The notes under the pieces: model-generated
Seen by the model: only the letters and a program-made list of their open reading frames with translations
Told to the model about the DNA's origin: nothing
Database searches by the model: none
From: Streptomyces sp. P3
GTDB lineage: Bacteria; Actinomycetota; Actinomycetes; Streptomycetales; Streptomycetaceae
Reading direction: 5' to 3'
Assembly (NCBI RefSeq): GCF_003032475.1
Contig: NZ_CP028369.1
Location: 1,736,001 to 1,800,000 of the forward strand
Length of the DNA: 64,000 nucleotides
Shown here: one piece after another, positions 1 through 8,182 of the stretch
Layout of the letters: each line of letters begins with the position of its first letter
Position numbering within the stretch: the first letter of the stretch is position 1
Translations under genes and position numbers: made by a program

Positions 1-22
1 GGGAGCGCTCGGTGAGGCAGCA

Positions 23-403
23 GTGACGTCTCACGGTCCGGATCTAGGACCTAGGACCGTGGATCTAGGAGATATCCCTTCGGGGGGCGCAAGCGCCCAC
101 GCGCCTGACACCGTCTCGGCCAAGCAGCTCCTCGGCGAGTACGTCGCCGCGTGCAACCACCGCCCGCCAGATGCCTTCCTGAGCCATCTCGGCAAACAGG
201 TGCGCAAGCTGCTCGACGAGGGCATCGCCCCCGCACACCTCCGGGCCGCCCTCGAACGCCACCGGGTCAAGGGCCTGTCCCCGGGCGTCCTGCCCAGCCT
301 CGTCCACGAGGTCATGAACGCCTCATCACCCGCCACGCCCGTCGCCCATCGGGCGTGGACGAACCCCACCGACGTCGTCGCCGCCTACGGAGATGAGCTC
401 TGA
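23..403 (+). CDS. Hypothetical protein of mobile-element replication block, probably 5'-truncated by window edge
   Basis: The frame is open from the first base of the window, so GTG 23 may be internal and this may be the C-terminal part of a longer protein. The visible part has a low-complexity N-terminus and then a helical stretch (LLGEYVAACNHRPPDAFLSH and onward) of a kind I associate with the C-terminal tails of helix-turn-helix replication proteins on actinomycete plasmids and integrative elements. No catalytic motif is visible. Its stop TGA (401-403) overlaps the proposed CTG start of the next gene in a CTGA quartet, so the two are probably translationally coupled. The functional link to replication is inferred from context only. 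Confidence 0.5.
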   Translation: MTSHGPDLGPRTVDLGDIPSGGASAHAPDTVSAKQLLGEYVAACNHRPPDAFLSHLGKQVRKLLDEGIAPAHLRAALERHRVKGLSPGVLPSLVHEVMNASSPATPVAHRAWTNPTDVVAAYGDEL

Positions 404-1098
404 CCGCCACCCTCACCCGCGCACCCCAGCCCGTCGGCCAGATCGCCGACCGGCTCAACACGATCCTCGCCAACCGCGGCATCGACCCGACCACCGCTGC
501 CGCCCACGAGCCAGCGCCCGAGACCGTCACCGCCCTGGAACTCGCCGACGCCCGCATCCCCGCCCGCTATCACCGCGCCCTGGCCGACCACCCCCAGATC
601 ACCGCCTGGGCCGACCAGATCGCCCGCGCCGGACGCCCCGGCCCGACCGGACCCGGTATCGCCGAGGGCCCGTCGCTGCTGATCGCCGGCCCCACCGGCA
701 CCGGCAAAACCCACCAAGCGTACGGCGCCGTCCGGGCCCTCCTCACCCGAGGCGTCCGCCTTCGCTGGGAGGCCACCACCTCCGCCGACCTGCACGCACG
801 GCTCCGCCCCCGCGCCGGCCACGACGGTGAACGGGAACTGCAGACGCTGGCCCGCTGCCCACTGCTGCTCCTGGACGACCTAGGCGCGGCCAAGACCAGC
901 GAGTGGACCGAGGAGCTCACTTACCGGCTCGTCAACCACCGGTACGAGCACATGCTCCCCACCCTCATCACCACCAACCTCCCCACCGCCGAGCTCCGCA
1001 CCGCGCTCGGCGACCGCGTCGCCTCCCGCCTCGCCGAGATGACCGAACGCGTCATCCTCACCGGCCCCGACCGACGCCGCACCGCGCCCTCTGTCTGA
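400..1098 (+). CDS. DnaC/IstB-like AAA+ ATPase, CTG start
   Basis: A 232-residue ATPase with Walker A GPTGTGKTH near residue 97 and Walker B LLLLDDLGA near residue 156, followed by a sensor-like ITTNLP and a basic tail. This is the order seen in DnaC/IstB helicase-loader ATPases. The frame has no ATG, GTG or TTG before the ATPase core, and an in-frame TGA lies at 394-396. CTG 400 is the only plausible start: GGAG sits at 389-392, seven bases upstream, and CTG overlaps the previous stop as CTGA. Beside mobilisation genes it probably loads a replicative helicase for the element. A frameshift from the previous frame is the alternative explanation. Confidence 0.75.
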   Translation: MTATLTRAPQPVGQIADRLNTILANRGIDPTTAAAHEPAPETVTALELADARIPARYHRALADHPQITAWADQIARAGRPGPTGPGIAEGPSLLIAGPTGTGKTHQAYGAVRALLTRGVRLRWEATTSADLHARLRPRAGHDGERELQTLARCPLLLLDDLGAAKTSEWTEELTYRLVNHRYEHMLPTLITTNLPTAELRTALGDRVASRLAEMTERVILTGPDRRRTAPSV

Positions 1099-1187
1099 AC
1101 GGCCCGCGGTTCCTTCCCGTCCCACCACTTCACCCGCGCGGGCTTCCGCCTGCCCTCGAACGCGCGGGTCCCTTGGAGAGCCTCTGC

Positions 1188-2519
1188 ATGTCCCCTGGCA
1201 CCACCACGCTCATCAGCGCCAACGGCGTCGGCATGCCCGCCTTGCCGCACTGGTTCCCTGCGCCTGCTGCCATCGCGGCTCTGCTCGCCGTCGTACTGTC
1301 CGTCGCATGGTCCCTGCGGAAGTACCGGCGGAAGCCGAGCGCGGGACAGCGCCGTAGCACCGCCGCGATCCCGGTCGCCGCCGTCGCCGCGATCGGCTGC
1401 ACCGCCTACAGCGCGGACACCAGCTGGCGATTCGCCGCCGACTATCTCGACATGGGCAGCGCCGTCGAGCGCGCCGCGATGTTCGCCGCCGCCGAACTGG
1501 CGCTGTTCGCCACCGCGCTGATGGCGCGGGCGAACCTCAACGGCCCCAAGCAGGCGCCTGGGGTGCCCGGCACTCTCACATGGGTGATCACCTGCGTGCA
1601 GATCGTGCCCGCCTACGCCGAGTCCGGGCTGGTCGGCGGAACTGTGCGGGCCTTCGTCGGCCCGGTCCTGGCGGCAGTGCTCTGGCACCTGGCCATGGGC
1701 ATCGAACTGCGCCACCGCAGCCCGCAAGCAGACTCCCGCAGCCTGACCGCCCTCCTCACCCGACAGGCACGCGAACGGCTGCTGGCTCGTCTGGGGATTG
1801 CCGACCGGGACGCGGATGCCGCCCGGATCATCCGCGACCGCGCCCTCGACCGGGCCGTCACCCTGATCCTCCGGGCGGAGACCATGACACCCGGCAAACG
1901 CACCAAGTGGCGAGGCCGGCGCCTCACCCGCCGCCTGCACCAGGCTCTGGAGCAGGCTGATGTCGACCGCGACGAGCACCAGGACGAGCTGCTGTTGCGC
2001 AAACTCGCCACCCGTCGGCAGGTCGCTGCCCTGGCCTCCATGCCATTGCCCGCGCGTTGGCCCGAACCCTCCGCACGCACGAGGGGCGGCTCCGCGACCG
2101 CCCGCCCGCCCGCTACGGCAAGAGAGCGGGCAGAAATTTCGGGCCCCCCGCCCTCCAATGTCGCGGGCGATGACGCCACCGACCGGGCAGCCCGCCCCCT
2201 GCCCGAAAATCGCCCGCAACAGCCCGCCCGCACCACCGTCGACCCGGAACCAAAACCGGGCGAGAGGCCGCCGGGCAACGGCCCAGGCACCGCCCCGCGG
2301 GCGGAGTCGAAGCGCCCGAGCTCTAAACCGCGCGCGACACGGGACCTCCTCAACAAATACGCCCGTGACCTCTTCCGCAAGCACGGACGTCTCTCCCGCG
2401 ACCTGCTGGAGGAGGCCGTACGCAAGGACGGCTACAGCGTGGCCAGCGACACCGCAGGCGAGGTGGTCCGCACCGTCAAGGCCGAGCTGCCTACGGCGCC
2501 CGTCGACCACCCGCACTGA
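1188..2519 (+). CDS. DUF2637-like membrane protein (Spd/plasmid-spread type)
   Basis: ATG 1188 has GGAGAG at 1175-1180; a longer reading frame upstream is a shadow of the ATPase gene. The 443-residue product has about four hydrophobic segments (roughly residues 25-42, 57-72, 93-110 and 122-160), then a charged, arginine-rich cytoplasmic region and a proline-rich linker. The C-terminal about 60 residues (LLNKYARDLFRKHGRLSRDL and after) look like a winged-helix DNA-binding end. This layout matches DUF2637-containing proteins of Streptomyces plasmids and integrative elements, often annotated as spread (Spd) proteins. A role in conjugal spreading or in membrane anchoring of the element is inferred from family and neighbours. 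Confidence 0.65.
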   Translation: MSPGTTTLISANGVGMPALPHWFPAPAAIAALLAVVLSVAWSLRKYRRKPSAGQRRSTAAIPVAAVAAIGCTAYSADTSWRFAADYLDMGSAVERAAMFAAAELALFATALMARANLNGPKQAPGVPGTLTWVITCVQIVPAYAESGLVGGTVRAFVGPVLAAVLWHLAMGIELRHRSPQADSRSLTALLTRQARERLLARLGIADRDADAARIIRDRALDRAVTLILRAETMTPGKRTKWRGRRLTRRLHQALEQADVDRDEHQDELLLRKLATRRQVAALASMPLPARWPEPSARTRGGSATARPPATARERAEISGPPPSNVAGDDATDRAARPLPENRPQQPARTTVDPEPKPGERPPGNGPGTAPRAESKRPSSKPRATRDLLNKYARDLFRKHGRLSRDLLEEAVRKDGYSVASDTAGEVVRTVKAELPTAPVDHPH

Positions 2520-2552
2520 GACCACCCCCCAACGCCCAAGGAAAGCCACTCA

Positions 2553-3158
2553 ATGCACGAATCGCACCACGAACTCCCCACCTCCCAGGAGGAGATGATC
2601 ACCGACCCCGACAGCGCAGCAAGTTGTCGGATAAGGAGTCCTTATCCGGCCCCCGCCCTGGAGGGGGCGGAGGCGTCCGGCGCCGAGGCGGCACCGGAGT
2701 CGGCCGGCCCAGGGGGGCCAACCGGGACAGGGGGAGCCGAGTCGTCGTCGAGCATGCCGCAGCAGCAGTCTGCGCCGCGTCGCCGTCTGCGTGACAAGCA
2801 GCTGCGCGAGCGCCGCGTCCACCCTCGCTACAACGACGACGAGTTCGCCCTGATCGTGAATGCCGCTGCCCTGAGCGGCATGGCCCTTGGCGGCTACGTG
2901 GCCGAGTGCTCGCTCGCCGCCGCCCGCACCGACGACCCCACCGCAGCGGTCGCCGACTACCGCGCCATGGTCAAAGCGCTGATGGCCGCCAACGGGCAGC
3001 TCGGCATGATCGGCAACAACCTCAACCAGCTCGCCTGGCACCTCAACAAGGACGGTGCCTGGCCCCACCCCGACGCCGTCCAGCGGCTCCTGGAGCGCGT
3101 CGAGGCATCCATCGCCGAACTGGATACCGCCATCGCCCAGGTCACTGAAGGGCGGTGA
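2553..3158 (+). CDS. mobC: MobC-type relaxosome accessory protein
   Basis: The protein has 201 residues. ATG 2553 has AAGGAAAG about nine bases upstream. The first about 67 residues are acidic and low-complexity; the second half carries the MobC signature: a ribbon-helix-helix-like start (RVHPRYNDDEFALIVNAAAL), then GMALGGYVAECSL and the conserved IGNNLNQLAWHLNK. MobC proteins bind oriT and help the relaxase open the strands. The gene ends four bases before the relaxase GTG, so the pair is an operon. An inner ATG at 2754 would leave the palindrome at 2628-2648 outside the coding region, but it has no ribosome binding site. Confidence 0.88.
   Translation: MHESHHELPTSQEEMITDPDSAASCRIRSPYPAPALEGAEASGAEAAPESAGPGGPTGTGGAESSSSMPQQQSAPRRRLRDKQLRERRVHPRYNDDEFALIVNAAALSGMALGGYVAECSLAAARTDDPTAAVADYRAMVKALMAANGQLGMIGNNLNQLAWHLNKDGAWPHPDAVQRLLERVEASIAELDTAIAQVTEGR
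2628..2648. repeat. Perfect 10-bp inverted repeat, candidate oriT or MobC operator
   Basis: CGGATAAGGA (2628-2637) and TCCTTATCCG (2639-2648) form a perfect palindrome around one G. It is followed at about 2650-2670 by a GC-rich imperfect palindrome. It lies in the low-complexity 5' part of mobC, just ahead of the relaxase. Relaxase origins of transfer typically contain such an inverted repeat beside the nick site. The assignment rests on position and symmetry only. Confidence 0.45.
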
Positions 3159-3162
3159 GCGG

Positions 3163-4866
3163 GTGATACCCAAGATCATCCTGAGCGCGGGCCCGTATGC
3201 CACGCGCCGCACGATCGGCTACCTCTTCGGCAAGGGCCGGGCCAACGAACACGTCGACCCCCACCTGGTGGCCTCCTGGAACGGCTTCGCCCCCGACCCC
3301 GGCCGCAGCCCCCACCGCGATCCGAAGGACGCGATGGCCCAGCTCGTCGCCCAACTCGACCAGCCCGTGAAGATGCTGGGGGACAAGGCACCCAAGGACA
3401 CCGTGTGGCACTGCCCCGTCCGCGCCGCCCCCGAGGACCCGATCCTCACCGACGCCCAGTGGGCCGACATCGCCCGCCGGATCGTGGCGGCCGCAGGCAT
3501 CGCCCCCGAGGGGGACGAGCATGCCTGCCGCTGGGTGGCCGTCCGCCACGCCGACGACCACATCCACATCGCCGCCACCCTCGTACGCCAGGACGGACGA
3601 CGCCCCGAGCGCGGCTACGACCAGCGCGCCGTCCAACGCGAGGCCCGCAAGATCGAAATCGACTACGGGCTCAGGCAGTTGAAGCAGGGGGACGGCACCG
3701 GTGCCAAGCGCCCCACCAGCAAGGAACACTTCAAAGCCAAGCGCCTGGGTCAGGACGCCGCCACCCGCGACGTGCTACGTCTGCGGGTCCGCCGCGCGGT
3801 CGCCGCCGCGGCCGACGAAGCCGAGTTCTTCGCCCTGCTGGAAGCCACCGACGTGATCGTGCGCCTCAAGCTCGGCCCCTCCGGCGACGCGCTGGGCTGC
3901 AACTTCGCCCTGCCCGCAGACACCAACGACAAGGGCGAGCCGGTGTTCTACGCAGGCTCCACGCTCTCCCCCGACCTGTCCCTGCCCAAGATCCGCAAGA
4001 GCCTCGCCACCACCGGTTCCGAACCGGCCACCGCCCGGTCGGGCAACCCGTGGCACCAGGCCACCGCCGCCGCCGAACGCATCCCCCACCACCTCGCGCA
4101 CGACGACGACCGTGCCGCCCAGGGCCAGCTCGTTGCCCTGGGCACGACGCTGGACCTGCTGCCGGTCGCTGCTCCGGCCGCGCTGAGGACTGAACTCGAA
4201 CGCGCCGCAGCCGCCTTCGAGCGAGCCACCCGCTCCCGCATCACCGCCGATCTCGCCAGCACCCGCGCCCTACACCGCAGCGTCCAGGTGATCTGGCGCG
4301 ACCGCCCACAGGAGCGTGACGGCACGGGGCTGGCGATGCTCCTCGACGCCGTCCTCACCGCCGTGGCGTTCGCCGTGCACTGGCACCGCACCCACCAGCA
4401 CGCCCAACAGGAAGCCGCCGCCGCACAGGCACTCGTCCACCTGCAGATCGCGTACGGGCAGGTCGCCGAGCCGGTCCTGACGGGCCTCGCCCAACGCACC
4501 CCCAGTGACCAGACCAAGCGCCGCTTCGCCCATCACCTCCAGGAGGCGGTCCCGGAGCACGCCGAACGCATCCTCAACGACGCCTCCTGGGACGCGCTCG
4601 CCACCGTGCTCGCCGAGGCGGAAGCCGCCGGGCACAACGCGGTCACCGTCCTGGACCAAGCCCTCGGACAGCGCACGCTCGACGACGCCCACAGCCCGGC
4701 CCGCGCGCTGACCTGGCGCATACGGCGCCTCGGCGAGCGTCATGCCCCCGGCCCCCGCGCCCAAGCGGCCATGGCCGGCAACACCGCACAACGCCCCGGT
4801 ATCCCCGCAGCCCACCCCACGGCAGGTGTTCCGCTCCAGCAGCAGCCTCCCGCACGGCGGCGCTGA
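3163..4866 (+). CDS. mobA: Relaxase/mobilisation nuclease (MobA-like, MOBP type)
   Basis: GTG 3163 lies four bases after mobC, and the product has 567 residues. Near residue 128 is the histidine triad HADDHIH (HxDxHxH), the metal site of relaxase/mobilisation nuclease domains. The N-terminal region (IGYLFGKGRANEHVDPHLVA) fits the same family, with a tyrosine in the first 25 residues as candidate nucleophile. The C-terminal half is helical and alanine/arginine-rich without recognised motifs. The enzyme would nick oriT and pilot the strand in transfer. No TraB/FtsK or type IV secretion gene is present in the window, so the element looks mobilisable rather than self-transmissible from what is visible. 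Confidence 0.87.
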   Translation: MIPKIILSAGPYATRRTIGYLFGKGRANEHVDPHLVASWNGFAPDPGRSPHRDPKDAMAQLVAQLDQPVKMLGDKAPKDTVWHCPVRAAPEDPILTDAQWADIARRIVAAAGIAPEGDEHACRWVAVRHADDHIHIAATLVRQDGRRPERGYDQRAVQREARKIEIDYGLRQLKQGDGTGAKRPTSKEHFKAKRLGQDAATRDVLRLRVRRAVAAAADEAEFFALLEATDVIVRLKLGPSGDALGCNFALPADTNDKGEPVFYAGSTLSPDLSLPKIRKSLATTGSEPATARSGNPWHQATAAAERIPHHLAHDDDRAAQGQLVALGTTLDLLPVAAPAALRTELERAAAAFERATRSRITADLASTRALHRSVQVIWRDRPQERDGTGLAMLLDAVLTAVAFAVHWHRTHQHAQQEAAAAQALVHLQIAYGQVAEPVLTGLAQRTPSDQTKRRFAHHLQEAVPEHAERILNDASWDALATVLAEAEAAGHNAVTVLDQALGQRTLDDAHSPARALTWRIRRLGERHAPGPRAQAAMAGNTAQRPGIPAAHPTAGVPLQQQPPARRR

Positions 4867-4889
4867 CCCACGGCGCGCGGACTGTAGCC

Positions 4890-4922
4890 GACGATCCCCG
4901 GTTACCGAAACCGGGGATCGTC
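4890..4922 (+). terminator. Strong hairpin downstream of relaxase gene
   Basis: Perfect 14-bp stem: GACGATCCCCGGTT (4890-4903) pairs with 4909-4922 around a 5-nt loop. It begins 24 bases after the relaxase stop and ends 53 bases before the next start. No T-tract follows, which is common for actinomycete terminators. A regulatory or oriT-like role is possible. Confidence 0.6.
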
Positions 4923-4975
4923 CGGAGCATTTGTGCCCCACCCCCGACTCTCACTTCCCGGAAGGAACCCCCTGC

Positions 4976-5368
4976 ATGGCCCAGACCGACATCCGCCCCC
5001 GCGTCGTCATCCTCCTCGCCGACGTAGACCCCTCCCGCCGCGACGAACCCGGTCGCCTGTACCGCCGCGACGGCCGCCCCCTCACCGGTGCCGAGCACGA
5101 CCTGTTCGCCACCAGCACCTCGGACGAGATAGCCATGGCCGTCGCGCACGGGCTGCCTGATGAGGCCGACTGGATGAGCGAAGCCGACCTGGTCGCGAAG
5201 GCCCTCGTCAACCTGTACATGAAGTACGCGTACCAGCTGCCCGACGACTCCCTGGACAGCGTCTACGACCTCATGACCGACGAGGACTACGCCGAGTTCG
5301 AGCGTCTGACCGACCTCCAAATAGCCCTGTACGCACGCGAAGAACACGCCGAACTCGAAGAAGACTGA
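4976..5368 (+). CDS. Acidic hypothetical protein
   Basis: ATG 4976 has a strong GGAAGGAA sequence about ten bases upstream. The 130-residue product is strongly acidic, with a helical C-terminal half ending EEHAELEED. I do not recognise a family or catalytic motif. It is separated from the relaxase by a hairpin and so may be a separate transcription unit. Small acidic proteins on mobile elements are sometimes antirestriction or regulatory proteins, but nothing in the sequence shows that here. Confidence 0.7.
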   Translation: MAQTDIRPRVVILLADVDPSRRDEPGRLYRRDGRPLTGAEHDLFATSTSDEIAMAVAHGLPDEADWMSEADLVAKALVNLYMKYAYQLPDDSLDSVYDLMTDEDYAEFERLTDLQIALYAREEHAELEED

Positions 5369-5467
5369 CCGACGACACACCAGCGGGCGGCGGTTCAGGA
5401 CCACGCCCACCAGTCAGCGCCCTCAGCACCACGCACCCATCAACGTGGCCCCTGGCCCCACACATGT

Positions 5468-5502
5468 CGAAGGCCCGACCAGAAACACCGGCCGGGCCTT
5501 CG
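5468..5502. terminator. Bidirectional terminator between convergent genes
   Basis: Arms at 5468-5480 (CGAAGGCCCGACC) and 5490-5502 pair with one mismatch around a 9-nt loop. The hairpin lies between the stop of the plus-strand gene at 5368 and the stop of the minus-strand lipoprotein gene at 5517. Confidence 0.65.
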
Positions 5503-5516
5503 GCATGCACACGAAC

Positions 5517-6221
5517 TCACACGGTCACACGGGCTTTCGCCACCGCCTCCTCCACATGGGCATCGACCAGCGCGGGCGAACCCGAGACCACCGCAACCAC
5601 CATCCCCACACGAACAGCCGTCTGCTTAACGACCTGGCTACGTCCTCCTGCCGTGAAGGTAAGCAGTTGGCCCCACTGCTCGTCACCCAACCTCGGGGCG
5701 GGCACCTCGTGGGCGGTGACCGTGACGGCCGTGCTGTCGGCGAGGACCCGGTAGCTGGAGCAGGAGGTCATCGCCTCGAAGATCCGGCCCACGCCACTGG
5801 AGAGCTCGGCCGCGGTCCCGCTGTACAACTCCTCAGAGACCTCCGAGCCGGTACTGCTTGCGTAGGTGAAGGAGACCTTCGCCCTGCGCGGGAAGCCGAG
5901 GCTGCCGCCAGCCGCAGCGTCACCGCCGAGTTCGCTCACCGCGGGGCAGCCGGTCAACGTGACGTCATCGTGCCGACCGGGCTGCTCCGCCTTGCGGGCG
6001 TAGCCCTCGCCCAGGTCACCCTCGTCCAGAAGCCTCTTTGCCAGCGCGGCCGAGGACAACGGCCCCGCAGCCGGGGCGTTCCCGCCCTCCTGGCTTCCCG
6101 AAACGGAGGCGGAGGCGGAAGACATCGGGTCCGTGGCGCGGGCGCTGTCATTGGAGCAGGCCGTCAGGACCAGGACGGACACAGTGCCCAGGCAGAGCGC
6201 GGTCGTGGTGGGAAAACGCAT
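5517..6221 (-). CDS. Secreted lipoprotein, sensor-domain-like
   Basis: A 234-residue protein starting at ATG 6221 with a GGGGG ribosome site. It has a type II signal peptide with lipobox LTAC, so Cys21 would be lipidated. A Ser/Ala/Gly-rich linker follows, then a globular domain from about residue 55 with two cysteines (GCPAVSEL and TSCSSYRV) that could form a disulfide. The layout resembles the extracytoplasmic sensor-like lipoproteins common in actinomycetes (PknH-sensor-like). It would sit on the outer face of the membrane. The ligand is unknown. Confidence 0.75.
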   Translation of the reverse strand: MRFPTTTALCLGTVSVLVLTACSNDSARATDPMSSASASVSGSQEGGNAPAAGPLSSAALAKRLLDEGDLGEGYARKAEQPGRHDDVTLTGCPAVSELGGDAAAGGSLGFPRRAKVSFTYASSTGSEVSEELYSGTAAELSSGVGRIFEAMTSCSSYRVLADSTAVTVTAHEVPAPRLGDEQWGQLLTFTAGGRSQVVKQTAVRVGMVVAVVSGSPALVDAHVEEAVAKARVTV

Positions 6222-6319
6222 GTGGAACCCCCATGTTGGTGCGGAGCGAACGGTCTGACCAACCCGGCTCTCCGGTGCCGGCGATGTCGAGGGGAGGGGG
6301 AGAGGGGGTTTCGGAGGAG

Positions 6320-6778
6320 TCAGTGGCCGAGATGGCGCAGCCCGTCCTCAAGGGTGGGGTGCCAGTGGTCGGCCGGACCGGAGTGGCGGTTGTACCAGGC
6401 CGCGTCCAGCCTCGGCTCCCTAGCCGTATGACCGGCACGGCAGCGCAGCCACACCGAGTCGTCGCGCAGGCAGAGGACAACCCAGTGCCGGTACGCGCCG
6501 CACGCGTGACACTCGTGTACCTCGCCGTCGATGACGAGCGGCTGGTCCCAGCGCATCATGAACCCGACGACGTCCTGGCGGGACGGCGCCCGACATTCCG
6601 GCGGCAGGAAGTCTGGGTCCAGCGCAGCGTCTGCGGCGTCCTGGGCGGTCGCGGCGGCCGAGCCGGACGCATCGGGCCAGGGCACTTCGGTGTGCATCTG
6701 CAGCAGCACCTGGCCCGCACGCTGAGCGTCACGGAACTCACGGTCGGCGCAAACACGGCGTCGGAATATTCGGAACAT
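6320..6778 (-). CDS. Hypothetical protein with zinc-ribbon-like cysteines
   Basis: I place the start at ATG 6778 because AAGGAGAC lies four bases upstream; a longer frame to 6799 would place that site inside the gene. The product has 152 residues. HECHACG, then WLRCRAGH about 25 residues later, form a CxxC...C-x-x-H-like metal site. The C-terminus is rich in Trp and His (AAWYNRH, DHWHP). I do not recognise the family. It lies between a lipoprotein gene and a DUF317 gene, both on the same strand. Confidence 0.65.
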   Translation of the reverse strand: MFRIFRRRVCADREFRDAQRAGQVLLQMHTEVPWPDASGSAAATAQDAADAALDPDFLPPECRAPSRQDVVGFMMRWDQPLVIDGEVHECHACGAYRHWVVLCLRDDSVWLRCRAGHTAREPRLDAAWYNRHSGPADHWHPTLEDGLRHLGH

Positions 6779-6883
6779 ACGGGTCTCCTTCATTGCCATC
6801 CGGCGAGTCCGGGGAACAGCCCTCTCAGGGACATCGGCGCTCGGCGAGGAGCCGCACGCCAGCCACCCGTGGGGTGTGGGTCG

Positions 6884-7675
6884 TCAGCTGCGGCGGACGA
6901 CCATGAGCCGGCCCTCGGCGTCCTTGGGCAAAGTGCGGCGGGACACCACGGCCGGCGAGGCCAGCGAGGAGGCGAAGGCGGCGACCAGATCATTGGGGAC
7001 ACCGGCGCTGAAACTGGCGCACCACAGATACGGGGCGCCGAGAACGGGTTCCGTCCACGCCTGCCAGCCCATCAAGCCAGGGCGCGGATCGGCGTCCTGG
7101 ACGAGCGGCGGCTGCAGCCCCAGGGAGAAGGTGGCGGAGAACCCGGGGTCCATGGCGGTGGTGTGAGGACTGTCCAGGTCACGGACCCAGCCCTGGGCGC
7201 CAAGCGCGTTCAGGACTGTCTCGGGCCCCTCGTAGCCGATGTCGGGCGCCTCGCGGGTGTCGACCGCAACGAGGAGGTCGGCGAGTGCCTCATACGGGAT
7301 ACCGGCGGTGAAGTACGCGTTCCACGATGTCATCACGGAGTCGGCGTCCGGGCGGGCACTCAGTTGCCAGGCCACGGGCAGCCCGCCCAGTTCGAACGGG
7401 TAGGCCGCGAGGACCCACTCGGCACCGCACAGCCCGTCCGGGTCCACGTACAACAGGGTGTCGCGGGAGGTGGGCCACATGCGCCAGCCGAGACCGGTCA
7501 GGGCGGACCCGATCTGCTCGGCGAGTACGCCGTCGTCACCAGCCAGGTGCCGAGGGGTGACCCAGCACAACGGCTCCTGCGAGTCGGGGCTGAGGGGGTC
7601 GCTGGGGTGGTGCGGGTACAGGGGCGCCTCCGTGGGTTCGGGGGTGGGTGTTCTGGCGGGTGTGTACGTTGACAT
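6884..7675 (-). CDS. DUF317 domain protein
   Basis: The product has 263 residues from ATG 7675 (MSTYTPARTP). It contains two copies of the DUF317 pattern: PRHLAGDDG then GWRMWPTSRDTLLYVDPDG, followed by two segments ending in W-x-A-F/W-T/S-AGIP or GVP (FTAGIPYEALADL and FSAGVPNDLVAAF). DUF317 proteins are nearly confined to streptomycetes and often occur on their mobile elements. Their function is unknown. A longer frame to 7813 has no ribosome site and atypical sequence. Confidence 0.8.
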   Translation of the reverse strand: MSTYTPARTPTPEPTEAPLYPHHPSDPLSPDSQEPLCWVTPRHLAGDDGVLAEQIGSALTGLGWRMWPTSRDTLLYVDPDGLCGAEWVLAAYPFELGGLPVAWQLSARPDADSVMTSWNAYFTAGIPYEALADLLVAVDTREAPDIGYEGPETVLNALGAQGWVRDLDSPHTTAMDPGFSATFSLGLQPPLVQDADPRPGLMGWQAWTEPVLGAPYLWCASFSAGVPNDLVAAFASSLASPAVVSRRTLPKDAEGRLMVVRRS

Positions 7676-7874
7676 GGCTTGCGGCCGGGCACCAGTCATT
7701 TCCGGGGATTTCCTGTCTGCCAATGGCGAACTGTAAAGAAGGCGGACAAATTTGCCCTCGCGCGTAGGGGTCAACCCCTCGTTCTGCCTGAGTACGGAAG
7801 AGGCAGACGGCATGACGACGAGCGAGTAAACCGCGTTCCTTCATGCGTCTCTGGCTGCGCGCCCGTCTATTTGA

Positions 7875-7904
7875 TTGCTGCTGTCACTGCCCGCTCCGTA
7901 TCCT
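7875..7904 (+). promoter_or_regulatory. Candidate promoter of T-box leader
   Basis: TTGCTG (7875-7880) and TATCCT (7899-7904) are spaced by 18 bp and would start a transcript at about 7911, just ahead of the structured aspS leader. The match is modest, and the assignment depends on the position of the leader. Confidence 0.35.
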
Positions 7905-7911
7905 GCTGGGC

Positions 7912-8182
7912 AACGCGTTGACGGAGACGAGTATCCGCAGATCACGCGAGCAGAGAGAGCCGCTGGAAGCTGGGAAGGCGGTCTCGCGTCCCGTGGTGAA
8001 GACCCTCCTGAGCGCGGGGAGGAACGACCCCCGTCTGGTGGTCCAATGCCCCGCCGGCCAGCCCCCGTCACTGGGCCTGAACGAGGTCGTCACCATGTGG
8101 CGGCGAAAGTGCGGTGGTACCGCGAGTTGCCCTTCTCGCCCGCACTCCCAAGGGATCATGACGACGTCCTTCGGAGGACCGA
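7912..8182 (+). promoter_or_regulatory. T-box riboswitch controlling aminoacyl-tRNA synthetase translation
   Basis: The leader upstream of the synthetase holds the T-box core TGGTACCGCG at 8115-8124. It sits in the canonical antisequestrator fold: helix A1 AGTGCGG (8108-8114) with CCGCACT (8140-8146), and helix A2 GCGAG (8122-8126) with CTCGC (8135-8139). Downstream, GTCCT-TCGG-AGGAC (8166-8179) forms a tetraloop hairpin that buries the Shine-Dalgarno GGAGGA (8173-8178), four bases before ATG 8183. This implies translational control, as in actinobacterial T-boxes: uncharged tRNA stabilises the antisequestrator and frees the ribosome site. An upstream Stem I-like hairpin has ACGCGAG (about 7944) pairing with CTCGCGT (about 7983). 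I could not identify the specifier codon with confidence. Confidence 0.8.

Noticed and set aside
921..2549. Long minus-strand open frame of about 540 codons
   Set aside because: It is antisense to the ATPase and DUF2637-like genes. In very high-GC DNA, frames opposite real genes stay open by codon bias; the translation is Gly/Arg-rich and without motifs.
7912..8000. Specifier codon of the T-box Stem I
   Set aside because: Several GAC, AAC and ATC triplets occur, but I could not fix the Stem I fold well enough to name one.
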